Positions 1 through 9,624 of a stretch of 64,000 nucleotides of DNA are shown one piece after another. Below the pieces are notes generated by a model, which saw only the letters and a program-made list of their open reading frames with translations, was not told the origin of the DNA and searched no databases. The stretch's first letter is position 1. Every line of letters begins with the position of its first letter. The stretch is taken from NCBI GenBank assembly GCA_030248215.1, contig JASANG010003323.1, positions 1 to 64,000 of the forward strand, written 5' to 3'. Made by a program: the position numbers and the translations under genes. The DNA comes from Enoplolaimus lenunculus (lineage: Eukaryota; Nematoda; Enoplea; Enoplida; Thoracostomopsidae).

Positions 1-15
1 TGTTTATCTTTCAAG

Positions 16-126
16 CATCATGTAGCGCTGGACAACTTCAATGCCAGAACGATAAATGCGTAAGCAATGCTTTGGCTTGCAACGGTCAAAATGACTGCGG
101 AGACGGAACTGACGAAATCGGATGTG
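16..126 (+). CDS. LDLa exon 1 of the visible part
   Basis: Acceptor CTTTCAAG, donor GTCAGT. The 37 codons encode an LDLa repeat beginning [10 protein letters not shown] and ending [12 protein letters not shown], with six cysteines and an intact D-x3-D-x5-D-E type calcium cage. Confidence 0.85.
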
Positions 127-3100
127 GTCAGTCAAAGTATTTGCTGTAGACTACAAGGAATTGCTTCAAAAATAAAACGCTATTTTAAATGTTTTTCGCG
201 TCACAAACAACATCTTTGAAACTGTTTTTTGTCTAAAAACGGTTGTCAAGGTTCGTCAAATCGTAAATTTTTCATCAGTATAAACACTTGACGAATCGCA
301 GCAACGTGCGTTTGTATCTCGGATGAACGCAACGCCGTGCTAGAACTATTTCTTATCGTACGGCGCCGTCCGTCATCGTGTGGTATCGGCATGAATTACT
401 CGCATTCGACGGACGGCGATGACAGTGACAGACTGCGCCAAACGTCATCAAAAGTATCAGTATTCAATTCCTAAACTTGAACCATTTCTAGAATTGCAAA
501 ACCCTACTTAAGTACGACTTAGTACTAGCAAGAGTGGATGATCCCTTAAACAAGAGTATGCAAAACGTCTTGTTGTGCATGGAACAAAATCTACCAGCAC
601 TCGTTGCGTTTTGGTCCTACCCCCTCATTTTTTGGGGGGGTCAATTTTACGTTCATTACACGTGTATCCGCCAGCCAACACCGAAATATAATCGAACCAC
701 TTTTCAGTATATGAAAACAGCACATGGATTTCAGCATCTATGAAGATTTTGACACCCCTCCAAAAATAAAGGGGGGCGGTAAGCCAAAAATGCAACGCGC
801 GCTGGGTACATTTTTTTCTACATAGAATGTACCCAGTTGCATACTCTTTTAAGGGGTATCATGCACTCTTGGTACTAGCAAGAGTGGATGATCACTCTTT
901 ATAACAAGAGTGTGCAACTGGGTACATTCTGTGTATTAAACAATGTACCAAAATCATTTTAAGTATAAGTGGCCTAAATATTGAGTAAATCTTTGTTGAT
1001 AATGTAAATATGTAAAACTATAGCTGTCATTTGCTGATGGATTAAGCAAATGTAAAAATAAAACGCGTGCTGACTTGAATAGTAAGGGTTGCGCTATACT
1101 TTGTTGACGTCCCGCGACGTCCGTCACGGCGCCGTCCGTCATCGTGCGCAAATAACTCACGTACGATAAAGTATGGCACAAACGGTGATGGACGGCGCCG
1201 TACGGATGAATGACGGCGCCGTACGGATGGCGGACGGCGCCGTACGGATGACGGACGCTGACGGACGGATGACGGACGGTGACGGGCGGATGACGGACGG
1301 ATGACGGACGGTGTCGGACGGCGCCGGACGTCGAGTAAAGCGCAACCCTAACTTGATTTAGTATAAGTGGCATATTTTGTTTTTAGGAACTTGTACTGCT
1401 AACGAAATTCAATGCAATCCATCTGAGTGCGTTTCTGTTGATTATATATGCGACGGCGACAACGACTGTAGGAATGGAATGGATGAAATAAGCTGTGGTT
1501 AGCACCAGCAGATACAGAGGGGGGCGGGGCGGAGGCGTACACCCTCGTCAGAAATTTTCTGTGATAAAATGATAACGTCGCTAATTTGCAATTTCCCAAT
1601 TTTTTTGTGTAAACAACACAACCTTACAATTTTCCTCTGAGAAATTTTTTGTGATAAAATGGTAAGGTTTCTATCTTACAATTTTCCCCTGAGAATTGTT
1701 TTGTGATAAAATGGTAAGGGATCTATCTTACAATTTTTCGCAGCATACAGTAAAAATTGCGTTTCATAACATCTACAAGCCAGCTCCGCTGTCAGATATT
1801 TCTGAATTCGCCGCTGGTGGTTAGTGTGCATAAGTGTGCAATTCCACACGAGATTTCAATTGTAGTTGTAATTTTGACATGGTTTATTGTTTCCAAGTTA
1901 GTTCTTCAAGAGTTTCACTTTGAGGTCCATTCCCAAATATGTGTAGCACCTGTCCCCAGCTGGTGATAGGTCTTGCAACTTCTGAACCAGTGAATGCTAA
2001 TATATAATCAAAATTTCAGGTCATTTTTTTGGCGTACGATTTGCTCTATAATCCTGTACCAATTCTGAGCTGAACAGCCGCAATAGTTAGTGATTTCGAA
2101 GACTTATTAATAACTGATAATAGTTGCTATACACATTTGAGAATATGGGATTAGAATTTAGCGTCAAACTTTTTAGACTAAGACCACTAATAAAAGTTTT
2201 AAACGTTCTCGTCGGCTTTTGTTGACTTTATCCTGACAAAAAATTTCAAATTTTGCCATAAATTATCAGGCGTAAGCTTAGGCTTAAACTTTACGCTAGG
2301 TTAAGGTTTAGGCTTGCACGAAGTCTGCTCAACTGCCGTTGACGCCCTACGCCCACTACGCATGACTGAATTGCGTTTAAGTCCGTTTAGCCACGAACCA
2401 AACGTAGTGAAAATTTTGATATATTTACATAGGCCCATGTTACTATAAGGGGCGTCCAGGTTTCTGGTGGGGCCATAAAACAGTAGGTTTAGATTTAAGA
2501 TTATATTTTTTGCTTAGGCTTAGGCTTAGGCTTAAGAACACATTTTTGCAACGCTTAGGCTTAGGCTTAGGAACACATTTTTTTGCAACGCTTAGGCTTA
2601 GGCTTAGGAACACATTTTTGCAACGCTTAGGCTTAGGCTTAGGATCATATTTTTCCAACGTTTAGGCTTAGGCTTATTATTACATTTTTTGCAACGCTTA
2701 GGCTTAGGCTTAGGAACACATTTTTCCAACGCTTAGGCTTAGGCTTAAGAACACATTTTTGCAATGCTTCGGCTTAGGCTTAAGAACACATTTTTGCAAT
2801 GCTTCGGCTTAGGCTTAGGATCACATTTTTGCAACGCTTAGGCTTAGGCTTAGGCTTAGGCTTACGAATACGCTTAATCTACTGTTACGCTCCTTAAAGT
2901 AGCATTGGCCTTTATATGCAACAGCCGAGTATCGATGATACTCAATTGGAAAGCGTCCAGACGATTTACAGTCACTGCAAAGGTTCAGTTTCAAAAAACT
3001 CTCAAGCGAAGCGAGCAGACAGCTTGACACAATTTTAAAATTGATATGTTCAAATGAAAAATTACATTTTGAGTAGTGTTCGAACGAACCGATTCGACAG

Positions 3101-3299
3101 CCAAATACACTCGATGGTTCTCGTCAAAAGTTAGAAGCAAATATCGCGGACAAAAATAAGCGATAACCATAGACGTTGTGACCGTTGGTGCCAATAGCAG
3201 GTGCCTTTGCAACAGTCGCAAAACGTTTCTTGGGTCATGGGTTGGGTGGGGTTTACTCCCGCAAGGCGCCATCCCCCATTGCCTACGCGTCAGACCCGC

Positions 3300-3386
<87 letters not shown>

Positions 3387-6300
3387 TAGAATATATATAT
3401 CATATGGAATAAATAAATAAATATATATATATATGTATGTATGTATTCTGCTTTCAGGAACCTGCGGAATGCAAGAGTTTCGTTGCAAAAATCTAAAATG
3501 CATTTCGCTAACATTACATTGCAACGGACATAACGATTGCGGTGATTTTAGCGATGAAACAGGCTGCGGTATGTTTTTGCATTAAGTATTACTTTTAGGT
3601 CCAAAAAGGTAAAATGGCAATTATTATTAAACGTCAGATTTTGGCCGATATCAATTTATGCATCATCCACTATTAACCCGTTCTCACATTGAGTTGCCTA
3701 TAGGCAACTTAACGCAGTGTATATACGTTAAATAATATATATCGCACCGTGTTTAACAATTGCAACACGTATACATAGTACTAAATCACCACAAGACGTG
3801 AGAGCCCCCTCGGGCTCGAGCGTCAAGCTCCTATAGCTGAGTGGTGATGGTATACGCCTCCCACTCCAGTCACCGGAGTTCGAATCCTAGCATAAAAGTA
3901 GGTCTCAGGGGAAATAGAAAACATTCATGTGAGAAAGGGTTAAGTGCAAAATGCAAAAACTCATTCCACAACACAATGCCCGTCACAGTGCAAATCGAAC
4001 GCGAATTGAACCGTTGTAAACATCAGGGGCAGAACGTTTTTGTGCGGACTTCAATAGCGTAAGCTTAATAAGCTTTGGACTTGATTTTTTTCGCGTAGAC
4101 TTAGGCTTAGATATAATCTCATTCACACGTTTAGGCTCAGGCTTAGACTTAGAAATATGCGTATGCTACTGTAACGGCCCTGTTCTATATATACATTGGC
4201 CGCAAATTGTAAACAGTCGTACTTACTCAAGTGACTAGTCTGCTTCCTATGCTGAACAGTGACTGACGGTGACGGACGGCGCCAGGCGACAACGAATATT
4301 TCGCCACCCTAATACCCAGATTTATAAATTGTCCAATGAAACTTCATTAAATCCATGGTCAATATTCTCAAATGTGTGTAGCACCTATCGCCAGTTGGTG
4401 ATAGGTTCTGTAACTTTGGAAGCAGCGTATGGCGTTGTTCGATATTCACTACATTGGCCGCGTTTAATTTGCCATTACGTCTGTACTAATTTTGAGATCT
4501 GCAATTGCAGATGTTCGGCAGTTCGAAAACCTCTCGCGAACTGATGATAGGTGCTATACGCGTTTGCGGATTCACGTTATGACCGGGGCAGGCGGGACAC
4601 GGTTTGTCCCATACTGATTCGACGTCAACGTTAAAATTCGAGCACTCATATCGGGTGAACAGACAAAACTCGAATGTCATATGACGTTTACTTACAAACC
4701 ACTGCTCTCAGAAGATCAGTGTGTACACGAGTCGGTATGTCACGTGATACTGAGGGACATTTGTGCGAATATCATTTGATATTCCAAAATTACAATGAAT
4801 ATCATATGATATTCAACGGGACAGTGTAATTTTCGGGTGCTAATAAATTAATGGAAAGTCGAACGGCAGAGGCAGAGCCGTGCTTAATGATATTGAAGGA
4901 GAAAAGGTGACCTACACATGTTGATACCAAATACGACTTTTTCAATATGATATTGAGTCTGTTAGCAGACAAAATGTTACTCAATATGCCAATAGGGACA
5001 AAACGTGACCCCAGCTGCCCCGGTTATAACGTGAACCCCGCATGAGAATATAGCGCTTCAGTTCAATTTAATATGTTACAGCTTTAACGTGTGATTTTTT
5101 TGATTTGTCGTGTTCAACTGGTGAATGCGTCGACTCGCTTCTTGCTTGTGATGGAGTGAACGATTGTCCAGATGGATTTGACGAACAAGCGTGCGGTAAT
5201 TAACAGGGTCGCGGTTATGGCCCACGACCCCCCCGTCGGCCGTTTGGCCCTAAATTTTGTTGAAATCACATGGTGGATCGGTTTCGTCAGGGCGCTGCCA
5301 TAGGATCCCCTCTAGGAGTTGGCAGGGGAGCAGAAGCCGTGGCACTGGGGTGTGTCGGTATATGTAAACAACAAACGTATATTTAACGTAAAGATTGCCA
5401 TACATGTTCACATATACCAGAATATGAAGTTGTTGCAATCAACTGCGCGTTGTACTGCTAGCATGGTTAACTCTATTGCACACGATCCGAGGGTCGTGTC
5501 CGTTTTCAATGCTGGTAAAAAAGATATCCGCTAAATGTCCCAATGTGTGCATACAAAATGTGCATAATGTTTAGAAATTGCGTCGACAATCTGCATTTAA
5601 AACTTTTGTTTTTCATTTCTGCTATTTTGATCGCAATCTTTTTCCGTTATTTTTGCTATCCGTTTACACCCTGAAGATGTTTATTACAAGAACCGTTTTA
5701 TTTTCGAAATACCATCATGCTTCATTGAGTTTACAGAAATAAATATTTATGCTTATATTTTAATCGTAAAAATCCCTTTTTTATTGTAAGCACTATTCAC
5801 ACGTGTAAGTTTTTGCAGCAAAAAATTGCACGTACTACTTGCATGTGCAAGTTTCGTCACAAAACAGCTTTGAAGTTCTTGTAGCTGCAAATTGTTCACT
5901 GGAATTCATGCTGTTGAATTTAATTCGCATCTGTGAACGCAGTTGCAAGTCACTTGAATTTCCTGCACATGCAGTTTGATTGGTCAATCGGAATGTTCAT
6001 TTGAAAATCGTTGCTGCTGCTGCTGCTGCTGCAAGTATTTCGTGCAAGTTGCAGCTGCAAGCTCTAGCTGCAAAAACTGGCACGTTTGACTAGGGTATTA
6101 TTGTTTTAGATTGCGGATCAAGCTTTTTCAAGTGTACCGATGGCAGCTGTGTTTTGAAAGAGCTTGAATGTAATGGGGTTAATAACTGTCTTGATGGAAG
6201 CGACGAATCAAATTGCGGTAAAGCTAAATTCTATGCAGATATTTTCAAGTACTATGTGTTTAGCAACTATTACGAGTTTGTGATAGGTCATGTAACTTTC

Positions 6301-8154
6301 GAAACCAGAGGATGTGATACACCTCGAAATTCTGCTCAATTATTGCACTGGTACGTCTTGAGTTTTGTGACCGGAAACAGGGTATACAATCAGTCTTGAA
6401 ATATCCAGAAAGACAAAAAAGCATTCCAAACACAATTACATAAAACGTTCTGTATCGCAGGGGTTAAAACATTTATTTTGCCCCAGGTTTAGCTCGTTCG
6501 AAGGCTAATCCCTGCGATTACCAATGCTTATAAATGTGATAAAACTCTAAAACGATATAAAAGCAAAGTATTAAAAATGATCTTATTCAAAGTGAATGGA
6601 TGAAATAGTTTTTAGCAACCAGCTGCAAATCAAATTTTCGTTGTGACAATGGAGTCTGCATACCACAAGCATACGTTTGTGACGGAGATTTAGCAGATTG
6701 TGGAGATGGTAGTGAAGAAACGGCAGCACTTTGTGGTAAAGTTTTAGTAGCTAAGGATTTAGTTCACAGTGTGAATAACGTTGCAATATTACTGAATTTA
6801 TTGCAGCCGCTTTCTCGTTGGCTGACGAAAAATGCAAGTTCTGCGTGCAATTTGAAACAGCAAGTTTTCGCAGCAGCAAAAACTTGCACGTGTGAATAGG
6901 GCTTAAATTTAATAGTATTAATCGTGAATTCCAAAGACAATAAACAAAATCTACCTAATTCAAATTGGGCGAACATTGTAAATTCCAATGAGTTGATTAA
7001 TCAATTCAGCTAGCCAGTCGGTTATTTCTGAATTAATATCAGTAAACATCAGGGTACAACCGGAGGTCTGCATCCGGCTCCGGCTCTGGTAAAATTTGGC
7101 GGAGGTTTCGACAATATTGTTAGTAAAATTTTGCATAATTTTGTAAAATTTATCTGTTTGAACACGTTTCGTTTTACTTTTCTCACAATTTTCAGGAAAG
7201 GATTTCCAAAAATTCGCAGAAAATAATCGTAAAATCAAACAAATTAACAACAAATTGCAGATATTGGCCAAAACTAACTAGTTAACCATCATCGTTACTA
7301 TTTCATTTCGCCTCAACTCCGGTTCCAGCTCCGGCTCCGGCAAGTTTCGTTGACCTCCGGCTCCGCTTTTTTTCACCTCCGGTTGCACCCTGGTAAACAT
7401 TAACTCACTCTGAGAGTTGAGTTGACTATATGTGAGTTAGTTAATTAACTCATAATGAATTGAATTAACTTAAAATTCTGAGCTCTGTTGTCCTAACTCA
7501 TACTGAGTGATTCAACTCATTCTGAGTTTAAATCAACTCAATGAATTTTACAGCGAAAATTGCTTTTGTTTTTGTGGTTTTCTTTATGTGCCTCATATTA
7601 GAATTAGCTTTTCCTTATAAGATCAATGCGTTCAAACAGCAGCCTATATATAAAATTAATTAAACTAAATTACTTCGATACACTGTAAACTCCAGTGAGC
7701 GGATCAAATCAACTCAGCGAGAGAACTGATTGCTTCTGGCTATTTCTCAATTAATAACTGTAAAATGTTGAGTCATAATTTGAATCCTGTTGAATTGAAT
7801 AATTATAACTCAAAATAAAGTTCAATCAATTCAGAATTCTGAGTTCTGAAAGGCCTATTATTTAGGCTCAATGATTCCTCTCACTGTGATTTAAAAAATT
7901 CAATTTACTGGAATTTGCAGTGTAACGATGTTTCATAGTTTACATCATAAGATACATAGCATTCACAACATTGTGATCTTTGCATTTTTATAGGGTTTAT
8001 CCTTACAACAACCGAAGCGACCCCTACAGTCCGACCTCCTGGCGGATGTGGGGACCAAACTGATTCTCAATATGCAAATTGCGATGAATATTTAGCTAGA
8101 AATGGTTGTGCGTCGAATTTTATTCGAGCGAAATGTCCAATTGCGTGCAGTTAG
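16..8154 (+). CDS. LDLa-repeat / ShKT-like secreted protein gene, 3' part (7 exons visible)
   Basis: Seven exons join in frame: 16-126, 1387-1497, 3458-3568, 5082-5195, 6110-6217, 6616-6735, 7994-8154. The 278 visible residues hold six LDL-receptor class A repeats of 36-40 residues, one per exon, then a Thr/Pro-containing linker and a C-terminal ShKT-like cysteine domain ending at TAG. Every junction is phase 1, so each LDLa exon is a symmetric 1-1 module, the usual arrangement for exon-shuffled extracellular domains. Each repeat has six cysteines and the acidic calcium cage. No membrane segment is visible, so the product is probably secreted or extracellular; LDLa modules bind ligands in a calcium-dependent way. 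The start, signal peptide and any further N-terminal domains lie left of the window. Introns are about 0.4-1.9 kb and are largely MITEs. AATAAA lies 27 bases after the stop. The exon chain is inferred from motifs and splice sites; a skipped small exon cannot be excluded. Confidence 0.85.
127..524. other. intron sequence with C-family fragment
   Basis: First part of the intron after LDLa exon 1. A GC-rich scrap at about 356-455 (GGCGCCGTCCGTCATCG, then GACGGACGGCG in the other sense) matches the core of the C MITE family. Nothing else is recognised. Confidence 0.4.
525..950. repeat. fold-back repeat
   Basis: ACTAGCAAGAGTGGATGATC occurs twice (about 526 and 874). At 805-950 the sequence folds back on itself: GGGTACATT...GTACCCAGTTGCATACTC is mirrored by GAGTGTGCAACTGGGTAC...AATGTACC. 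This looks like a degenerate MITE. It lies in an LDLa-gene intron. Confidence 0.5.
1083..1350. mobile_element. C-family MITE
   Basis: Terminal inverted repeats are AAGGGTTGCGCTATACTT at the left and GTAAAGCGCAACCCTAA at the right. The GC-rich interior is made of GACGGACGG, GGCGCCGTACGGATG and related short units. It is non-autonomous with no coding potential. Related copies lie at 39447-40078 and 45447-45668. Confidence 0.65.
1387..1497 (+). CDS. LDLa exon 2
   Basis: Acceptor TTTTTAG, donor GTTAGC. It encodes an LDLa repeat starting [10 protein letters not shown] with core [16 protein letters not shown]. Asn replaces the first Asp after the fifth cysteine (CRNG instead of C-x-DG), a small departure in the calcium-cage strand. 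Confidence 0.83.
1513..1770 (+). repeat. K-family repeat with internal triplication
   Basis: Starts GGAGGCGTACACCCTCGTC and ends CAGTAAAAATTGCGTTTC. A unit containing TGTGATAAAATGGTAAGG and CTTACAATTTTCC is repeated about three times. Other copies lie at 46313-46450, 49355-49455 (reverse) and 52960-53105. Confidence 0.55.
1928..2149. mobile_element. S-family MITE
   Basis: The left end TCCCAAATATGTGTAGCACC and inner CAGCTGGTGATAGGTC mirror the right end CTGATAATAGTTGC and ACACATTTGAGAATATGG. No ORF. Other copies are at 4360, 52806, 58301, 59787 and 62116. Confidence 0.6.
2150..2431. other. intron sequence, nothing recognised
   Basis: AT-rich intron sequence with a few TTAGGC-like hexamers near 2267-2315, probably an eroded array. 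No exon or complete element is seen. Confidence 0.35.
2432..2910 (+). mobile_element. T-family MITE, subfamily 2 (TTAGGC array)
   Basis: Starts GGCCCATGTTACTATAAGGG and ends CTTAAAGTAGCATTGGCC. The interior is a tandem array of TTAGGC hexamers punctuated by AACACATTTTTGCAACG spacers, giving units of about 35 bp. Flanks TTTACATA (2424-2431) and TTTATATG (2911-2918) match at 6 of 8 positions, consistent with an 8-bp target duplication. It lies in the intron between LDLa exons 2 and 3. Confidence 0.75.
2911..3300. other. intron sequence, nothing firm
   Basis: Contains AAGCGAAGCGAGCAGAC (about 3004), a motif recurring near 10130, 33323 and 50585, which marks an unclassified dispersed repeat. No exon evidence. 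Confidence 0.35.
3302..3383. repeat. (AT)n microsatellite
   Basis: About 40 uninterrupted AT dinucleotides, 75 bases upstream of LDLa exon 3. Apparent ORFs of alternating Ile-Tyr across it are artefacts. Confidence 0.98.
3458..3568 (+). CDS. LDLa exon 3
   Basis: Acceptor TGCTTTCAG directly after an AT/GTAT-rich tract, donor GTATGT. It encodes an LDLa repeat ([15 protein letters not shown] then [16 protein letters not shown]) with six cysteines and the acidic cage. Confidence 0.85.
3673..3943. mobile_element. B-family piggyBac-like MITE with tRNA-like segment
   Basis: TTAA at both ends, with inverted ends CCCGTTCTCAC and GTGAGAAAGGG; TTAA duplication and CCC ends are typical of piggyBac. Inside, about 3832-3893, is a tRNA-like stretch with an A-box-like TAGCTGAGTGG and a B-box-like GAGTTCGAATCC. 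A near-identical copy lies at 33353-33623. Confidence 0.75.
4009..4201 (+). mobile_element. T-family MITE
   Basis: Left end AACCGTTGTAAACATCAGGG is an eroded form of GGCCCATGTAAAGATCAGGG; right end is GTTCTATATATACATTGGCC. The interior has a short TTAGGC/TTAGAC array. Flanks GCGAATTG (4001-4008) and GCAAATTG (4202-4209) match at 7 of 8 bases, an 8-bp target duplication. Confidence 0.75.
4360..4571. mobile_element. S-family MITE
   Basis: Left end AATATTCTCAAATGTGTG; right half GATGATAGGTGCTATACGCG. Its right terminus runs straight into the V element starting at 4571, which suggests V inserted at or replaced the end. Confidence 0.55.
4571..5043. mobile_element. V-family MITE
   Basis: Inverted ends ATTCACGTTATGACCGGGGC and GCCCCGGTTATAACGTGAAC. 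The interior has CATATGATATTC-type palindromes (about 4773, 4800). Longer relatives lie at 18229-18906 and, reversed, 19050-19470. Confidence 0.65.
5082..5195 (+). CDS. LDLa exon 4
   Basis: Acceptor ATGTTACAG, donor GTAATT. The 38 codons encode an LDLa repeat ([11 protein letters not shown] then [16 protein letters not shown]). The polypyrimidine tract is weak. A V element ends about 40 bases upstream of the exon. Confidence 0.83.
5196..5789. other. intron sequence, nothing recognised
   Basis: Part of the intron after LDLa exon 4. Short unlike ORFs near 5250-5534 show no recognisable domain. No MITE ends were seen. Confidence 0.35.
5790..6100. mobile_element. D-family MITE
   Basis: Starts CACTATTCACACGTGTAAG and ends CAAAAACTGGCACGTTTGAC, with internal TTGCAGCTGCAA motifs and a short CTG run (about 6011-6031). 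Similar copies are at 20413-20702 and 35928-36217. Confidence 0.6.
6110..6217 (+). CDS. LDLa exon 5
   Basis: Acceptor TTGTTTTAG, donor GTAAAG. The 36 codons encode [14 protein letters not shown] then [16 protein letters not shown]. The usual Asp before the fifth cysteine is Asn (NNC), which may weaken calcium binding. Confidence 0.85.
6616..6735 (+). CDS. LDLa exon 6 (longest, variant cage)
   Basis: Acceptor GTTTTTAG, donor GTAAAG. The 40 codons encode [15 protein letters not shown] then [19 protein letters not shown]. Two features differ from the other repeats: the loop before the fifth cysteine is one residue longer (DGDLADC), and SDE is replaced by SEE, so a cage Asp is Glu. Confidence 0.84.
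6762..6905. mobile_element. D-family MITE, partial
   Basis: Right part of a D element: GCAGCCGCTTTCTCGTTGG, then GCAAAAACTTGCACGTGTG at the end. It lies just after LDLa exon 6. Confidence 0.5.
6974..7554. mobile_element. Q-family MITE split by an H element
   Basis: Left part 6974-7049 (CATTGTAAATTCCAATGAG) and right part about 7393-7554 (TTAACTCACTCTGAG to TGAATTTTACAG) are the two portions of one Q palindrome. They are separated by the hAT-like element at 7050-7392, so Q is the older insertion. Confidence 0.75.
7050..7392. mobile_element. H-family hAT-like MITE, with exact 8-bp target duplication
   Basis: Ends CAGGGTACAACCGGAGGT and CCTCCGGTTGCACCCTG are inverted repeats. The 8-bp sequence GTAAACAT flanks it on both sides (7042-7049 and 7393-7400), exactly duplicated. 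CAGGG termini with 8-bp duplications are characteristic of the hAT superfamily. The interior has CCGGCTCCGG motifs and no transposase. Sister copy at 43019-43377. Confidence 0.88.
7681..7922. mobile_element. Q-family MITE
   Basis: Starts CACTGTAAACTCCAGTGAG and ends CTGGAATTTGCAGTG, with TA on both sides (7679-7680, 7923-7924), as for Tc1/mariner-type insertion. It lies in the last intron of the LDLa gene, about 70 bases upstream of the ShKT exon. Confidence 0.7.
7994..8154 (+). CDS. C-terminal exon: linker plus ShKT-like domain
   Basis: Acceptor TTTTTATAG, ending at TAG (8152-8154). It encodes a linker ([17 protein letters not shown]) and then a ShKT-like module: a first Cys followed by acidic residues, [12 protein letters not shown], and AKCPIACS at the terminus. 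ShKT domains normally have six cysteines and end C-P-x-T-C-x-x-C; five are visible and the protein stops one residue after the fifth. This is a domain of a host extracellular protein, not a toxin gene. The assignment rests on cysteine spacing. Confidence 0.75.
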
Positions 8155-8180
8155 TCAAGTCTCGCGTGAAGATTGATAAA

Positions 8181-8186
8181 AATAAA
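8181..8186 (+). promoter_or_regulatory. polyadenylation signal of LDLa/ShKT gene
   Basis: Canonical AATAAA, 27 bases after the TAG stop at 8152-8154. A T-family MITE begins 11 bases further on, so the downstream processing element would lie in transposon DNA. Confidence 0.7.
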
Positions 8187-8196
8187 CATCATCAAG

Positions 8197-8565
8197 GGCC
8201 AATGTATAGAACAGTGCCGGAACAGTATAATATACGCATATTTCTAAGCCTAAACCTAAAGTCTAAACCTAAGCCTAAGCGTAAGGATGAGCCTATTCCT
8301 AAGCCTAAGCCAAAACCTAAACCTAAGGCTAAGCGTAAGGGTGAGCCTATTCCTAAGCCTAAGCCTAAAGCCTAAGCCTAAGCGTTAAGGATGAGCCTAT
8401 TCCTAAGCCTAAGCCAAAGCCTAAACCTAAGGTTAAGCGTAAGGATGAGCCTATTCCTATGCCTAAGCCTAAACCAAAGCCTAGCAAAAAAGTTAGTCTA
8501 AAGCTTAAACTAACTCTATTACAGCCTCGCTGGAAAACGAACCGGCCCCGTTCTATATGTGGGCC
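8197..8565 (-). mobile_element. T-family MITE
   Basis: Starts GGCCAATGTATAGAACAG and ends GTTCTATATGTGGGCC. The interior is a CCTAAG (TTAGGC on the other strand) array with repeated GGATGAGCCTATTC spacers, then the conserved inner block TCTAAAGCTTAAACT. Flanks TCATCAAG (8189-8196) and TCATTAAG (8566-8573) match at 7 of 8. It abuts the 3' end of the LDLa gene. Confidence 0.85.
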
Positions 8566-8573
8566 TCATTAAG

Positions 8574-9103
8574 TATACCCAAAATCCTTGGTAGGATTTC
8601 TGTTTACCTTGTCAATGGATATAAAGCCAAACAACAGTGCCTCGTCGCCTTATATTTACGAAAGGTTCGGCCAAAAGTTCTAAGTCCTTGAGCGAAATTC
8701 ACTTTTAAACAAATATGCACAGAAAACCATGAAACGACGTAAAATCTGAGTACCACAGTGATTCCATAAGGCTAATAAACTGTGCTTTATAGTGCTTGAT
8801 ATGTGCAAAATACAGTGATATCATTTGTCAGCTCCTAGCGGTGAAATCAGTAAACTGAATAAGAGGTTTTTTCTTACATTCTTATATTATACGGACTATA
8901 TGTCGTATGCGTTTCTCGTTTGCACCTGACATGCGTTGTACAGAAGTTTTAATGTATCGCGGTTGGTTAGAAAAGGTCTGGCCAATGAAAAAATCGTTTT
9001 GTGCAGCGGCGCCGGAAGCAAATTAATATTCAGGATACAATTGTACATAAAATGGTTGAATACTATTGAAGTGTGACAGACAAAATGTACCAGTAAAGGG
9101 AGG
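8574..9103. other. intergenic, nothing recognised
   Basis: AT-rich sequence between the LDLa gene's terminal MITE and the R element. No exon motif or repeat end noticed. Confidence 0.35.
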
Positions 9104-9105
9104 TA

Positions 9106-9624
9106 CTGTAGCGACCCGAATAAGTGGGTGAGGTAATTAGATGGTTTCCCGCTGATTCCGAATGAACAGAAGTCCGTATTCCTAATATTAAGAGTCCGCA
9201 TGCGGATGGAGTCCCTAAACCCTAGCTTATCAATTATATATCCTTAATTATTGTACATAAAAATGACTTCACGGATATTTGTATACCAGATATGAATTAT
9301 ACTGCAAAAATGGTAAGTCAAATTGCCTCTCCGAAATAAGCTTTTCGGGACTACACAAACTGACTCAAATTCGACTCCGACAAAGTAAAATGTGCGACTC
9401 AGTGAGTCGAATTTGACCCTGGCGGAGTATAATTTGACTGAGTTTGTGTAGTCCCGAAAAGCCTTTTCGGAGAGTCAATTTGTGACTGACCATGTTTTGT
9501 AGTGTACCTGTAACGAAGGGTGGCGGAGGACAGGTTTGAAATAAATAACAGTCCCTAACTGTATAACAAAGGGCTACCATTTCCAGATGCCAAATAAGTA
9601 TTCCCCTGTTATTCGGGTCACTAG
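9106..9624. mobile_element. R-family MITE split by a P element
   Basis: Left end CTGTAGCGACCCGAATAAG preceded by TA; right end TTATTCGGGTCACTAG. Inner landmarks are AGTCCGTATTCC and GGAGTCCCTAAACCC. A P palindrome (9302-9504) sits inside at a TA. Confidence 0.75.
9302..9504. mobile_element. P-family palindromic MITE nested in R
   Basis: The whole element is close to one inverted repeat: CTGCAAAAATGGTAAGTC at the left, ACTGACCATGTTTTGTAGTG at the right, with GAGTCGAATTTGACC at the centre. TA is duplicated at the borders (9300-9301, 9505-9506). Confidence 0.8.

Noticed and set aside
2432-2910. Telomere or fusion-site relic from TTAGGC repeats
   Set aside because: Arrays occur in both orientations, are interrupted by family-specific spacers and are bounded by inverted ends with target duplications, so they are transposon cargo.
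7994-8154. Toxin gene from the ShK-like domain
   Set aside because: The domain is the tail of a long LDLa protein; ShKT modules are common in ordinary animal extracellular proteins.
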